This document shows, piece by piece, positions 8,237 to 16,921 of a DNA stretch of 64,000 nucleotides (positions are counted from its first letter, which is position 1; every line of letters begins with the position of its first letter). The position numbers were made by a program, and so were the translations under genes. The stretch lies in NCBI GenBank assembly GCA_008011715.2, contig CP136508.1, positions 2,046,001-2,110,000 on the forward strand, in the 5' to 3' direction. The DNA comes from [Empedobacter] haloabium. GTDB taxonomy: Bacteria > Pseudomonadota > Gammaproteobacteria > Burkholderiales > Burkholderiaceae_D. Under the pieces are notes generated by a model. That model saw only the letters and a program-made list of their open reading frames with translations, made no database searches and had not been told where the DNA came from.

Positions 8237-9934
8237 TCACGCGTGCGTGTCAGCCGCGCCCGCAATAACTTCTGCCCTCTGCTTCAGCTGCCGGTTTACC
8301 GCCGACAGCACCGCCTTGAACGAAGCCGTCACGATATTGCTGTCGATGCCGGCGCCGAACAGGGTCGGGCCATTGTCCAGGCGCAGTTCCACGTAGCAGG
8401 CCGCCTTGGCGTTGGCACCATGGCCGATCGCGTGCTCGTGGTAATCCATCAGCTTCACGTCCAGCCCCAGCGCATCGACGAAGGCGTCGATCGGACCGTT
8501 GCCGCCGCCCTGCAGCGCCAGCGGCGCCTTGTGGTGCAGCAGCGCGATGTCGATCTGCACCGATTCGTCGGCGCTGCTGTCCTCGACCATCTTGTGCGAC
8601 ACGTAGGCATACGGCGACGTTTGCGCCAGGTACTCGCGCTCGAAGATCTGGTGGATGCCTTGCGCCGTGATCTCCAGCCCCGTCTCGTCGGCCACCGCCT
8701 GCACCGCGCGCGAGAACTCGATCTGCAGGCGGCGCGGCAGCACCAGGCCGTAGTCCTGCTCCAGCAGGTAGGCCATGCCGCCCTTGCCGGATTGGCTGTT
8801 GACGCGGATGACGGCATCGTAGCTGCGGCCCAGGTCCTGTGGGTCGATCGGCAGGTACGGGATCTCCCACAGCGCGTTCGGCTGCTGCTGGGCGAAGCCC
8901 TTCTTGATCGCGTCCTGGTGCGAGCCGGAGAACGCGGTGAACACCAGGTCGCCCACGTAAGGATGGCGCGGGTGCACTGGCAGCTGGTTGCATTCCTCGA
9001 CCACCTTGCGCACCGCGTCGATGTCGGAGAAATCCAGGCCCGGGTGCACGCCCTGGGTGTACAGGTTCAGCGCCAGCGTGACCAGGTCGACATTGCCGGT
9101 GCGTTCGCCGTTGCCGAACAGGCAGCCCTCGACGCGGTCGGCGCCCGCCATCACGGCCAGTTCGGCCGAGGCCACGGCGGTGCCGCGGTCGTTGTGCGGG
9201 TGCACGCTGATGATCAGCGAGTCGCGGCGGGCCAGGCGGCGCGACATCCACTCGATCTGGTCGGCATACACGTTCGGCGTGCTGCATTCGACCGTCGAGG
9301 GCAGGTTGATGATCATCTTCTTGTTCGGCGTCGGCTGCCAGATGGCGGTGACGGCGTCGCAGATGTGCTTGGAAAAGTCCAGCTCCGTCGTCGAGAACGA
9401 TTCGGGCGTGTATTCGAAACCCCAGTCGGTTTCCGGGTGCTGCGCGATCAGCTCCTTGACCAGCTTGGTGCCGGTCGTGGCGATATTGGTGATTTCTTCG
9501 CGCGACATGCCGAACACCACCTTGCGGAACACGGGCGCCACCGAGTTGTACAGGTGGACGATGGCCTTCTTCGCGCCCGCCGCGGCCTGCACGGTGCGGC
9601 GGATCAGCTCCTCGCGCGACTGCGTCAGCACGATGATCGTCACGTCGTCCGGGATGCGGTCCTCGTCGATCAGCTTGCGCACGAAGTCGAAATCGGTCTG
9701 CGACGCGGACGGGAAGCCTACCTCGATTTCCTTCAAGCCCGTCTTGATCAGGAGGTCGAAGAAGCGCAGCTTCTTCTCGATGCTCATCGGCTCGATCAGC
9801 GCCTGGTTACCGTCGCGCAGGTCGGTGCTCATCCAGATCGGCGGCTTGGTGATCGTGTTGTTCGGCCAGGTGCGGTCGGTCAACTGGACGGGCGGGAAGG
9901 CGCGGTATTTGGTCGAAGGGTTCTGCAGCATCAT
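8237..9934 (-). CDS. leuA: 2-isopropylmalate synthase LeuA (long form)
   Basis: Condenses acetyl-CoA with 2-oxoisovalerate, the first committed step of leucine synthesis. 565 residues, matching the long LeuA type found in many proteobacteria and actinobacteria. The N-terminal TIM barrel has [12 protein letters not shown], with Arg-Asp near residues 39-40, and metal ligands in SVHPHNDRG near residue 246. [11 protein letters not shown] follows. The C-terminal allosteric domain ends around [17 protein letters not shown]. The ATG at 9934 follows CAGGAG at about 6 bases; a second ATG is the next codon. A leader peptide and hairpins upstream point to leucine-dependent attenuation. Confidence 0.96.
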   Translation of the reverse strand: MMLQNPSTKYRAFPPVQLTDRTWPNNTITKPPIWMSTDLRDGNQALIEPMSIEKKLRFFDLLIKTGLKEIEVGFPSASQTDFDFVRKLIDEDRIPDDVTIIVLTQSREELIRRTVQAAAGAKKAIVHLYNSVAPVFRKVVFGMSREEITNIATTGTKLVKELIAQHPETDWGFEYTPESFSTTELDFSKHICDAVTAIWQPTPNKKMIINLPSTVECSTPNVYADQIEWMSRRLARRDSLIISVHPHNDRGTAVASAELAVMAGADRVEGCLFGNGERTGNVDLVTLALNLYTQGVHPGLDFSDIDAVRKVVEECNQLPVHPRHPYVGDLVFTAFSGSHQDAIKKGFAQQQPNALWEIPYLPIDPQDLGRSYDAVIRVNSQSGKGGMAYLLEQDYGLVLPRRLQIEFSRAVQAVADETGLEITAQGIHQIFEREYLAQTSPYAYVSHKMVEDSSADESVQIDIALLHHKAPLALQGGGNGPIDAFVDALGLDVKLMDYHEHAIGHGANAKAACYVELRLDNGPTLFGAGIDSNIVTASFKAVLSAVNRQLKQRAEVIAGAADTHA

Positions 9935-9963
9935 GGTGTACTCCTGGGTTCTCGAATTTTTTG

Positions 9964-10042
9964 GAAAGACGCGCGGGCCGCTGCCGGCGCGGGACTGCTG
10001 TGGCGACGGGCTGCCTGGTGGCCACGGGGCGCTAGACCAGGC
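9964..10042 (-). promoter_or_regulatory. Probable leuA attenuator: alternative hairpins and U-tailed terminator
   Basis: On the leuA mRNA strand a hairpin with arms GCCTGGT/ACCAGGC (10042-10013) covers the stop of the leader peptide. A GC-rich hairpin (9993-9971, CGCG-CCG / CGG-CGCG) then ends in TCTTT, about 30 bases before the leuA start. This is the layout of a transcription attenuator. Mutually exclusive folding was judged by eye only. Confidence 0.5.
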
Positions 10043-10130
10043 AACCGGTCGGTAGCGCTAGCGCGAGCAGTGCCGGACGTGCGAGGACGACAGCGGGTGC
10101 GGATGGACGATGGATGGCCGTGATGAACAT
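10032..10130 (-). CDS. leuL: leu operon leader peptide (32 codons)
   Basis: A 32-residue frame upstream of leu[21 protein letters not shown] then [12 protein letters not shown]. Six residues are Leu (positions 16, 21, 22, 24, 26, 31), with Val at 14, 15 and 32. Two of the Leu codons are CTA, which is rare in GC-rich genomes and is a classic choice in leader peptides because it makes ribosomes stall. An AGGAAA stands about 10 bases before the ATG. The stop lies in the first hairpin of the attenuator. The role (sensing charged tRNA-Leu to control leuA) is inferred from composition and position. Confidence 0.55.
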   Translation of the reverse strand: MFITAIHRPSAPAVVLARPALLALALPTGCLV

Positions 10131-10373
10131 CGGTGCAATCTTTCCTGGTGTGAGACGGTGCGGCTTGTGGCCGGCTTGGGGTACAGCGTGCGACGCGCGA
10201 AGTGAGTGAAACGAATCAGGCGCGTGCTAGTAGGCGCGTTGCCAGCGGTAGGCCGGCAAGCGATAGCAGGAAAGCGGATAGATGCGGATGCATGAACATG
10301 CATCCAATGTAAGGGTTGCTGTTGGGCGTTGTCAAGCTTTATCGTTGGGCCGGCTGGACTTCAGAAGACCCAT

Positions 10374-10426
10374 GGTGACAGGCACCTGTCTGGAGGTCGG
10401 AGACCTCCAGACAGGTGCCTGTCACC
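10374..10426. repeat. Perfect 25-bp-arm palindrome, REP-like (acaggcacctgt type)
   Basis: Arms 10374-10398 and 10402-10426 are perfectly complementary around a 3-base loop, and the arm contains the self-complementary core ACAGGCACCTGT. It sits 24 bases past the selD stop and could end that transcript, although no U-run follows. The core recurs at 15445-15498 and 16886-16915. Between it and the leuA leader (10131-10373) I see no gene; that stretch must hold the leuA promoter. Confidence 0.85.
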
Positions 10427-10450
10427 GGTGTTGCTAGCGTGCCCGGAGCT

Positions 10451-11497
10451 TCAAACGACTTCGACCCGCGGCGCGCCGGCAGCCATCGCGCCGATCACGG
10501 CGGCCTCGCCGAAGCCCTCGCGCGCGAACAGGGCCAGCACCTCGTCCACCGCTTCGGGGGCGCACGAGACCAGCAGGCCGCCGGACGTTTGCGGGTCCGT
10601 CAGCAGCGTGTGCTGGGCCGGCGTGACGCTCGGCGCCAAGGTCACGTCCTTGCCGTAGGCGTCCCAGTTGCGGCCCGAGGCGCCGGTGAAGAAACCGTCG
10701 TGCGCCAGTTGTTCCACACCCGGCAGCAGCGGGATGCGTGCCATCTCCAGCTTGGCCGTCAGGCCGGCGCCGCGTGCCAGTTCCAGCAGGTGCCCCAAGA
10801 GGCCAAAGCCCGTCACGTCCGTCAGCGCGTGCACGCCCGGCAGTTCAGACAGCGCCTTGCCCGGTTTATTGAGCTTGGTGGTGTTGGCGATCATGGCCGC
10901 ATAGCCTTCCTCGCCCAGCACGTTCTTCTTCAGCGCCGCCGACAGCACGCCCACGCCCAGCGGTTTGCCCAGCACCAGCACGTCGCCCGCCTTGGCGTCG
11001 GCATTGCGTTTCACTTTCGACGGATGCACCAGGCCCATGACGACCAGGCCGTAGATCGGCTCGACCGAATCGATCGTATGGCCGCCCGCGATCGGGATGC
11101 CCGCTTCGGCACAGATCGACTCGCCGCCCTTGATGATCTGGCCGATCGTCTCGAGCGGCAGCTTGTTGACGGGCATGCCGACCAGCGCCAGCGCCATGAT
11201 CGGCGTGCCGCCCATCGCGTAGACGTCCGAGATCGCGTTGGTGGCGGCAATGCGGCCGAAGTCGAACGGGTCGTCGACGATCGGCATGAAGAAGTCGGTG
11301 GTGGCGATCAGGGCCTGCTCGTCGTTGAGCTTGTAGACGGCGGCGTCGTCGGCCGTCTCGATGCCGACCATGAGTTCCTTCGGCACGGGGAAGCCGGCTG
11401 AATTCTTCAGGATTTCGGACAGCACGCCCGGCGCGATCTTGCAGCCGCAGCCGCCGCCGTGGGAAAAGGATGTCAGTTTGATCGGTTCAGTAGCCAT
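10451..11497 (-). CDS. selD: Selenide, water dikinase SelD, acting as SenC
   Basis: Makes selenophosphate from selenide and ATP. 348 residues. The N-terminal GGGCGCKI has Cys17, Cys19 and Lys20, so this is the cysteine form and not a selenoprotein. Downstream are TTDFFMPIVDDPFDFGRIAA split around residues 67-86, GGHTIDSVEP and TDPQTSGGLL. The ATG at 11497 lies inside the end of senB (11-base overlap), so it is the second gene of a senB-senC operon facing away from senA. In selenoneine clusters the SelD homologue is called SenC and feeds selenophosphate to SenB. No mnmH or selA is in the window, so a wider role in selenouridine or selenocysteine cannot be judged. Confidence 0.93.
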   Translation of the reverse strand: MATEPIKLTSFSHGGGCGCKIAPGVLSEILKNSAGFPVPKELMVGIETADDAAVYKLNDEQALIATTDFFMPIVDDPFDFGRIAATNAISDVYAMGGTPIMALALVGMPVNKLPLETIGQIIKGGESICAEAGIPIAGGHTIDSVEPIYGLVVMGLVHPSKVKRNADAKAGDVLVLGKPLGVGVLSAALKKNVLGEEGYAAMIANTTKLNKPGKALSELPGVHALTDVTGFGLLGHLLELARGAGLTAKLEMARIPLLPGVEQLAHDGFFTGASGRNWDAYGKDVTLAPSVTPAQHTLLTDPQTSGGLLVSCAPEAVDEVLALFAREGFGEAAVIGAMAAGAPRVEVV

Positions 11498-12491
11498 GAT
11501 AGCAATCGGTTGAGCGGAAAATCCCCAGATTATCCACCAAGTCCAGCAAGGCTGCCTGCTCGGTGGCCGGGGCGAACAGCGGTGCCCGGGCGGCGCACTG
11601 CGCCCGCAGCGTCGCGTAAAACGCGGCGTCGAGGATGCTGCGGTCGATCAGGCGCGCCAGCGCGGCCGCGTCGCCGGCGCGGAAATAGCCGGCGTAGTCG
11701 TCGCCCAGCATGCCGCGGTTGCCGGAAATGTCGCTGGCCAGCACGGGCACGCCGCTCGTCACCGCTTCGATGATGACGTTGGCGCCGCCCTCCATGCGCG
11801 AGCAGATTGCCATCGCGTGGCAGCGCCGCAGCCGCTGGCGCGCCTGTGCGCGGGGCAGGGCGCCCAGCCAGCGATAGCGCGACGTTTGCGCTTGCGTGGC
11901 GACGGCCTGCTCGCCCAGCGCCGCATCGAGCGCGCCGCCGATGTGCAATAGCCGCGCGCGTGGCGCCTGCACCAGCGCCGCCGCCCGCATGAACGTCAGC
12001 GGATCTTTTTCGTCGCGCAGGTGGCCGATCATCGCGATGTCCGCATGGCGGCGCGGCGCCTTCCACGGTTGCAGGCTGCGGGCGGACTGGTAGATGACGT
12101 GGGCATTGGCGCGCAGCGCGGGCGGCAGTTCGGCCAGGCCGGCGTCCTGCAGCAGCACCAGCCGGGTCGCCTGGCGCAGCGACGCTTGTGCCGCGTCGTC
12201 GGTATGGATGTCGCGATACAGGTCGGTGCCCGTCAGCACCAGCACGGTGGGACGGCCCGGATGCGCCACGTGAAAAGCGGCCAGCGAATCGGCGGAGCGG
12301 CGCGCATGCAGCGCGATCAGCAGGTCCGGCGCGGGCCGGGCGGGATCGGGCCGCCACTGCTGCACGACCGTCACGCGGCAGCGCGCCCGCAGGAAGCGCG
12401 CCCAGCGTGCGGCCGTCTGCCAGTTGCCGTTGTTGGCCGCCGCCAGCGCAGGGCTGACGATGCACACGTGGGGCCGCTCTGTCTTCTGCAC
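11487..12491 (-). CDS. senB: Selenosugar synthase SenB (glycosyltransferase family)
   Basis: 334 residues of GT-B fold type. The N-terminal half starts VCIVSPALAAANNGNWQTA, then has VLVLTGTDLYRD. The C-terminal half has IGHLRDEKDPLTFMRAA, and a donor-sugar motif SRMEGGANVIIEAV near residue 241. This is the glycosyltransferase family long known to sit beside selD and now known as SenB, which makes a selenosugar from selenophosphate and a UDP-sugar. The start is GTG at 12491..12489, giving MQKTERPHVCIVSPA, with a weak GGGA 7 bases before it. Its last 11 bases overlap selD. The senA start codon lies only 14 bases away on the other strand. Assignment comes from family memory plus flanking senA and selD. 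Confidence 0.9.
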   Translation of the reverse strand: MQKTERPHVCIVSPALAAANNGNWQTAARWARFLRARCRVTVVQQWRPDPARPAPDLLIALHARRSADSLAAFHVAHPGRPTVLVLTGTDLYRDIHTDDAAQASLRQATRLVLLQDAGLAELPPALRANAHVIYQSARSLQPWKAPRRHADIAMIGHLRDEKDPLTFMRAAALVQAPRARLLHIGGALDAALGEQAVATQAQTSRYRWLGALPRAQARQRLRRCHAMAICSRMEGGANVIIEAVTSGVPVLASDISGNRGMLGDDYAGYFRAGDAAALARLIDRSILDAAFYATLRAQCAARAPLFAPATEQAALLDLVDNLGIFRSTDCYHGY

Positions 12492-12505
12492 GCTACAATC
12501 CCGGG

Positions 12506-13705
12506 ATGAATTCGATTACCACTTCATTTCGCTACGCACGCACCCAGCAGTTGGCCGACGCCCTGACGAATGCGCGGCATTATACGCTGGCGCTGTTCGA
12601 CTGCTTCGCGCAGGCCGGTTACGACGTCAACGCCAACGTGCCTTATCTGCCGATCGTCAATCCGCCGCTGTGGGAGCTGGGACATACCGCCTGGTTCGCC
12701 GAATGGTTCGTCCTGCGCGAGGCGCTGTCGAGCCATCCGGCCGACGCCCAGCGCCCCTCGTTGCTGACCAAAGGGGACGACTGGTTCGATTCCAATACGG
12801 TGCCGCACCGCAGCCGCTGGAACCTGGACCTGCCTACGCCGGGCGGCGTGAAGACCTACTGCCACGAGGTGCTGGACCGGGTGCTGGACAAACTGTCGCG
12901 CGAGCCGAACACGGACGAAGCCCTGTACCCGTACCGCCTGGCGCTGGCGCACGAGGACATGCACGGCGAAGCCTTCCTGTACACCTTGCAGACCCTGGGC
13001 CTGCAGGCGCCGCACCCGGCGGGTGGCGAGCCGATGCTGGTGGCCCCCGGCGAGATCGGCTTCCCCGGCGGCACCATCCAGCTGGGCTGCGGGCCTGACG
13101 CGAACGGCTTCGTGTTCGACAACGAGAAATTCGCGCATCCCGTCCACGTGGCGCCGTTCCGCATGGACGGCGCGCTGGTGACGAACGCGCAGTACCTGGA
13201 CTTCGTGGCCGATGGCGGTTACGACAACCGCCAGTTCTGGAGCGACGCCGGCGCCGCCTGGCTGATGCGGCAGGAACGCTCGGCGCCGCGCTACTGGCAG
13301 CGCCAGGGCGGCGACTGGGTCACGCTGCGCTTCGGGCAGCCGGCCACGCTGGCGCCGCATGAACCCGTACGCCACGTCAGCCTGTACGAAGCGCAAGCCT
13401 GGTGCGCCTGGGCCAACCGGCGCCTGCCGACCGAAGCGGAGTGGGAGTACGCGGCGCTGTCCGGCCACCCCGCGCTGCGCTGGGGCCAGCTGTGGGAGTG
13501 GACGGCGTCGCCGTTCGAGCCTTACCCCGGCTTCGCGCCGGACCGCTACCGCGAGTACTCGCAGCCGTGGTTCGGCACCCACCAGGTGCTGCGCGGCGCC
13601 TCGTTCGCCACGCCGGCGCGCTTCGGCTCGGCCAAGTTCCGCAACTTCTTCAAGCCCGAGCGCGACGACCTGTTCTGCGGCTTCCGCAGCTGCGCCTGGA
13701 AGTAG
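12506..13705 (+). CDS. senA: Selenoneine synthase SenA (EgtB homologue)
   Basis: Non-haem iron enzyme (399 residues) that couples hercynine with the SenB selenosugar, leading to selenoneine. The DinB-like domain has HTAWFAEWFVLRE near residue 59 and the iron motif HEDMHGE (H-x3-H-x-E) near residue 152. The C-terminal FGE-like domain has ALVTNAQYLDFVADGGY, LPTEAEWEYAAL and the end block FRNFFKPERDD / CGFRSCAW. It differs clearly from EgtB at 3861 (KGDDWFDSNTVPHRSRW replaces FNSYYNGVGDKHPRP). The ATG at 12506 has no good ribosome site. TACAAT at 12494-12499 could be a -10 box, which would make the mRNA nearly leaderless, but no matching -35 is seen. Its stop is one base from the stop of the convergent chemoreceptor gene. 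Confidence 0.92.
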   Translation: MNSITTSFRYARTQQLADALTNARHYTLALFDCFAQAGYDVNANVPYLPIVNPPLWELGHTAWFAEWFVLREALSSHPADAQRPSLLTKGDDWFDSNTVPHRSRWNLDLPTPGGVKTYCHEVLDRVLDKLSREPNTDEALYPYRLALAHEDMHGEAFLYTLQTLGLQAPHPAGGEPMLVAPGEIGFPGGTIQLGCGPDANGFVFDNEKFAHPVHVAPFRMDGALVTNAQYLDFVADGGYDNRQFWSDAGAAWLMRQERSAPRYWQRQGGDWVTLRFGQPATLAPHEPVRHVSLYEAQAWCAWANRRLPTEAEWEYAALSGHPALRWGQLWEWTASPFEPYPGFAPDRYREYSQPWFGTHQVLRGASFATPARFGSAKFRNFFKPERDDLFCGFRSCAWK

Positions 13706-13706
13706 G

Positions 13707-15311
13707 TCAGGCAGCGAGGCGCGCCTGGGCCTGGCGAGGCAGGCGCGGCGTCGCGCTGGTTTCCGCCAGCGTGAACTGGGCCACCAGGGCAGCCAGCTGC
13801 GCCGCCTGATCCTGCATGCTGGCGGCGGCCGCCGCGGCTTCCTCCACCAACGCGGCGTTCTGCTGCGTCACGGTGTCCATCGACGTGATGGCTTCGTTGA
13901 CGTGGCCGATGCCGGTGCTTTGCTCGGTCGAGGCATCCGCGATCGATGCCATGATCTGCGTGACGCGGCCGACGCTGTCCACCACCTCGGTCATCGTGGT
14001 GCCGGCCTGGGCGACCAGCGTGGTGCCGACGCCGACGCTGTCCACCGACGCGTTGATCAGTTCCTTGATTTCCTTGGCGGCACTGGCGCTGCGCTGGGCC
14101 AGGTTGCGCACCTCGGAGGCGACGACGGCGAAGCCGCGGCCTTGTTCGCCCGCGCGGGCCGCTTCCACGGCGGCGTTCAGCGCCAGGATATTGGTCTGGA
14201 AGGCAATGCCGTCGATGACGGAGATGATGTCGACGATCTTGCGCGACGAGGCATTGATCGTGTCCATCGTGCGCACCACCTGGGCCACCACGTCGCCGCC
14301 CTGCTGGGCGACGGCGGAGGCGCGTTGCACCAGTTCGTTGGCCTGGGTCGCGTTCTGGGCATTCTGGTTGACGGTCGAGGTCAGCTCTTCCATCGACGCC
14401 GCTGTCTCTTCCAATGCGGAAGCCTGCGACTCGGTGCGCGAGGACAAGTCCATATTGCCGCTCGCAATTTCGGCGGAAGCGGTGGCGATGGTGTCGGCGC
14501 TGCGGCGGATCGCGCCGATGGTCTGCGCGAGATTGGCCTGCATCGTCTTCATGCCGAACAGGATGCTGCCGGTGTCGTTGGCGGCCGTCTCCACGGTAAC
14601 GGACAGGTCGCCGGCCGCGATGCGGGTAGCGATCGTTTCAGCGTAGCCGGGGTCGCCGCCGATGGTGCGCTCCAGGCTGCGGTTGATGGCACCGACGATG
14701 GCGGCCAGCGCGGCGCACACGACCGCCAGGATGCCGGCGGATTTCAGCAGCGTGGCATGGAAGGCCTCTTCGATGTCGTCCATGTAGACCCCCGTGACCA
14801 GGTTCCAGTCCCACGGCTGGTAGGACGCCACGCGCGACAGCTTCAGCACCGGCTCGGTGCCGCCGGGACGGATCCACCAGTACTCCACGAAGCCGGCACC
14901 GGCGGCCGACTTGCCGGCGGCGGCGATATCGCGGTACAGGTAGTTGCCCTTCTTGTCCTGGAAGTCCCAGCGGTTCTTGCCTTCCGATTCAGGCTTGGTG
15001 GGATTCATGATCGGGGTGCCGGTGCTGTCGATGATGGACATGTAGCCGTCGGCCGCATAGCGTTCGGCGCGCAGCAGCGCCTTCGCTTCTTCCTTCGCGG
15101 CGGCCTCGGTCATCTTGCCGGCCTTGGCGCGTTCGGCGTAGAACTTCACGCCCGACATGGCGGTATCGACGAGGTTCTCGAGGTCGTGCTTGCGCTCCTC
15201 GATGCGCACGTTGCGCGTCTGGACCGCGTGGTACAGGAAGATGGCGGTAATGCACAACAGGCTGCAGACCAGCGGGATCCACAGTTTTTGCTTGAACGTG
15301 AGAGATTTCAT
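13707..15311 (-). CDS. Methyl-accepting chemotaxis protein with a cache domain
   Basis: Chemoreceptor of 534 residues in the inner membrane. The first membrane helix is near residues 10-30. A periplasmic single-cache sensor spans roughly 35-190 ([20 protein letters not shown] and [19 protein letters not shown], each read in part). A second helix near 193-215 precedes a HAMP region. The signalling hairpin has the conserved tip [20 protein letters not shown] near residue 365 and [20 protein letters not shown]. It signals to CheA/CheW. No CheR-binding pentapeptide is seen at the C-terminus. The ligand is unknown; cache domains of this type often bind small carboxylates. Confidence 0.93.
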   Translation of the reverse strand: MKSLTFKQKLWIPLVCSLLCITAIFLYHAVQTRNVRIEERKHDLENLVDTAMSGVKFYAERAKAGKMTEAAAKEEAKALLRAERYAADGYMSIIDSTGTPIMNPTKPESEGKNRWDFQDKKGNYLYRDIAAAGKSAAGAGFVEYWWIRPGGTEPVLKLSRVASYQPWDWNLVTGVYMDDIEEAFHATLLKSAGILAVVCAALAAIVGAINRSLERTIGGDPGYAETIATRIAAGDLSVTVETAANDTGSILFGMKTMQANLAQTIGAIRRSADTIATASAEIASGNMDLSSRTESQASALEETAASMEELTSTVNQNAQNATQANELVQRASAVAQQGGDVVAQVVRTMDTINASSRKIVDIISVIDGIAFQTNILALNAAVEAARAGEQGRGFAVVASEVRNLAQRSASAAKEIKELINASVDSVGVGTTLVAQAGTTMTEVVDSVGRVTQIMASIADASTEQSTGIGHVNEAITSMDTVTQQNAALVEEAAAAAASMQDQAAQLAALVAQFTLAETSATPRLPRQAQARLAA

Positions 15312-15444
15312 GGCAAGGAGAGGGCAGGGCGAATGATCTGCCGAGCATAAGCCATCCTTGCGGCCGAACGGCCTTTCCTTGCCTTATGTTTAAGCGCGGG
15401 CGTTGCGTCCGCGCCGCGTGACGAATCGATAACGGCGTGACACC

Positions 15445-15498
15445 GGGGACAGGCACCTGTCTCAGGGCGTTACCGCCTTGAGACAGGTGCCTGTCCCC
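15445..15498. repeat. REP-like palindrome, 20-bp arms (ggggacaggcacctgtctca)
   Basis: Arms 15445-15464 and 15479-15498 are perfect inverted copies around 14 bases that pair partly (GGGCG/CGCCT). It contains the same AGGCACCTGT core as 10374-10426 and lies between the chemoreceptor start and the stop of the next gene. Confidence 0.85.
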
Positions 15499-15552
15499 TC
15501 CGGGTTCCTTCCTCAGCCGGCGGCGGCGCCAGGCCCGCGCGCGATGGCGCGA

Positions 15553-16170
15553 TCAAGGAGTCGGACTGGCAGCACGCAGCAGCACGCGCCCATAACCGGC
15601 GTCCGTTGGCATGCCGGGCACCTCAGGAGAATGCACAAATTTGCACGAGCCGACAAAGGCGATCGCCTCGGCCACCAGGTCCGCTTTTGCTGGCGTTTCG
15701 ACCACGATGGCGCGCGGCATACCTGCGTCACCCGCCAGAAAGCGCACAAGCAAACCCTCGCGTGGCGGCCGAGTGAAATGGGAAAACTCGTCGAACCTGG
15801 CGGTCGGGGTGCAGCTTCCCGCCACCACCAGTGGGCGCACGCGCTCGGCGCCTTCCAGCCGCCATACGTGTTGCAGAAATTCGTGCGAGCTCTCGTCGCG
15901 CGCCTGGTCCGGACGCACGGTGCACTGGCCCACCTGCTGCACGGAGGCGGCGTCAAGGACGCGCCAGCCGCTGCTTTTCAGCACCCGGACGTTGCGCACG
16001 GAGCCATCCTTGCCAGCGCTGTATTCGACCGTGGTCGTGCCTTCGAGTTCAAAGCGCAGCGCTTCGCGAGGCCACTGCGGCGCCGGGCACTGCATGCCGG
16101 ATGGCAGTGCAGCGGCGCCGGTGTAAAGCAGGGTGCCCGCCACAGCGAGCTGGGAGCGGATGGACGTCAT
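15553..16170 (-). CDS. Exported protein with two TonB C-terminal-like domains
   Basis: 205 residues. The ATG at 16170 follows CAGGAGATCGAT. A short hydrophobic start (VAGTLLYTGAAALPSG) suggests a signal peptide. Residues of about 30-90 (PQWPREALRFELEGTTTVEY, VRVLKSSGWRVLDAASVQQV) resemble a TonB_C domain. Residues of about 130-190 (GLLVRFLAGDAGMPRAIVVE) look like a weaker second copy. There is no long Pro-rich spacer or N-terminal anchor like a true energy-transducing TonB. The function is unknown; it probably lies in the periplasm. Confidence 0.7.
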   Translation of the reverse strand: MTSIRSQLAVAGTLLYTGAAALPSGMQCPAPQWPREALRFELEGTTTVEYSAGKDGSVRNVRVLKSSGWRVLDAASVQQVGQCTVRPDQARDESSHEFLQHVWRLEGAERVRPLVVAGSCTPTARFDEFSHFTRPPREGLLVRFLAGDAGMPRAIVVETPAKADLVAEAIAFVGSCKFVHSPEVPGMPTDAGYGRVLLRAASPTP

Positions 16171-16238
16171 ATCGATCTCCTGAACAATGTGAGATGGCGA
16201 TGCGCGGTCGCGCGGATAGTGGGTGCGGCAGCGAGCAA

Positions 16239-16847
16239 TTATTCCTGCTTCAGTGCCGGTCGCGGCTCCCACTCGTTCAGGCACAGTGGCACGTCTTCTT
16301 CTTTTGGATAGCGCTGCAGCCCGGCCTGGATGCGCTCGGCGATTTTCTCTCCTGCTGCCTTGTCCTTGGCCGACAGGCGGTCGAGGATCGGCTTCACGCT
16401 GTCCGCCTCGCAGAACAATTCGCGGCCTGCGCATACCTTGATCCAGGCGTACGAGTCGGCCATGCTGTACATCTTGCCCTTCGGGTCCGCGTACCGGTGC
16501 ACGAGATCGGCCTGGGCACGCGCAAAGCCCCGTTCGGCGGCCTCGATGACGAGCCTTTCCGGATGCTTGCTGCCGTCGCCGACCATGTTCAGGAAATACA
16601 GCGAGCGCGGATGCTTCTTGGCCGCGCCGCGCTTCAACTGGACCCGTGCTTTGTCCCATGCATGCTCGTCGGCGGAAGGACGCAGCAGCCGGGTGGCAAG
16701 CTGGTAGGAGGCACGGATGTCGCCCGCGTCGGACAGGGCCGCCAGCGCGTCGTCCGTGGCGATATGGCACGCCTCGCCGGCTGCGGCGGCGCTGGCGAAG
16801 AGAGCCGGGATGGCAAGCGCGATCAGGTGGCGGAAGGCTGTTTGCAT
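16239..16847 (-). CDS. Exported Sel1-repeat-like hypothetical protein
   Basis: 202 residues with a signal peptide (IALAIPALFASAAAAGEA). The mature part is helical with repeat-like units: ASYQLATRLLRPSADEHAWD, then RGAAKKHPRSLYFLNM and AAERGFARAQADLVHRY. These recall Sel1/TPR-type repeats that act as protein-binding scaffolds. The ATG at 16847..16845 starts the signal peptide (MQTAFRH). It lies upstream of the TonB_C-like gene on the same strand with a 68-base gap, so they may be cotranscribed. No specific function is recognised. Confidence 0.65.
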   Translation of the reverse strand: MQTAFRHLIALAIPALFASAAAAGEACHIATDDALAALSDAGDIRASYQLATRLLRPSADEHAWDKARVQLKRGAAKKHPRSLYFLNMVGDGSKHPERLVIEAAERGFARAQADLVHRYADPKGKMYSMADSYAWIKVCAGRELFCEADSVKPILDRLSAKDKAAGEKIAERIQAGLQRYPKEEDVPLCLNEWEPRPALKQE

Positions 16848-16885
16848 ATGATGAGTTCCTTGGCGTAGGGTGAGACATGAATACC

Positions 16886-16915
16886 GGGGACAGGCTGAGA
16901 CAGGTGCCTGTCCCC
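16886..16915. repeat. Truncated REP-like palindrome
   Basis: The right arm TGAGACAGGTGCCTGTCCCC (16896-16915) is identical to the right arm at 15479-15498. The left arm is cut to GGGGACAGGC (16886-16895), and the loop is missing. It looks like an internal deletion of that element. It sits 6 bases before the stop of the S9 peptidase gene. Confidence 0.75.
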
Positions 16916-16921
16916 AGGGGG

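Noticed and set aside
10374..10426. Reading the perfect palindrome as an insertion-sequence end or a CRISPR repeat
   Set aside because: It has no transposase beside it, no target duplication, and no regularly spaced copies; it fits the REP family better.
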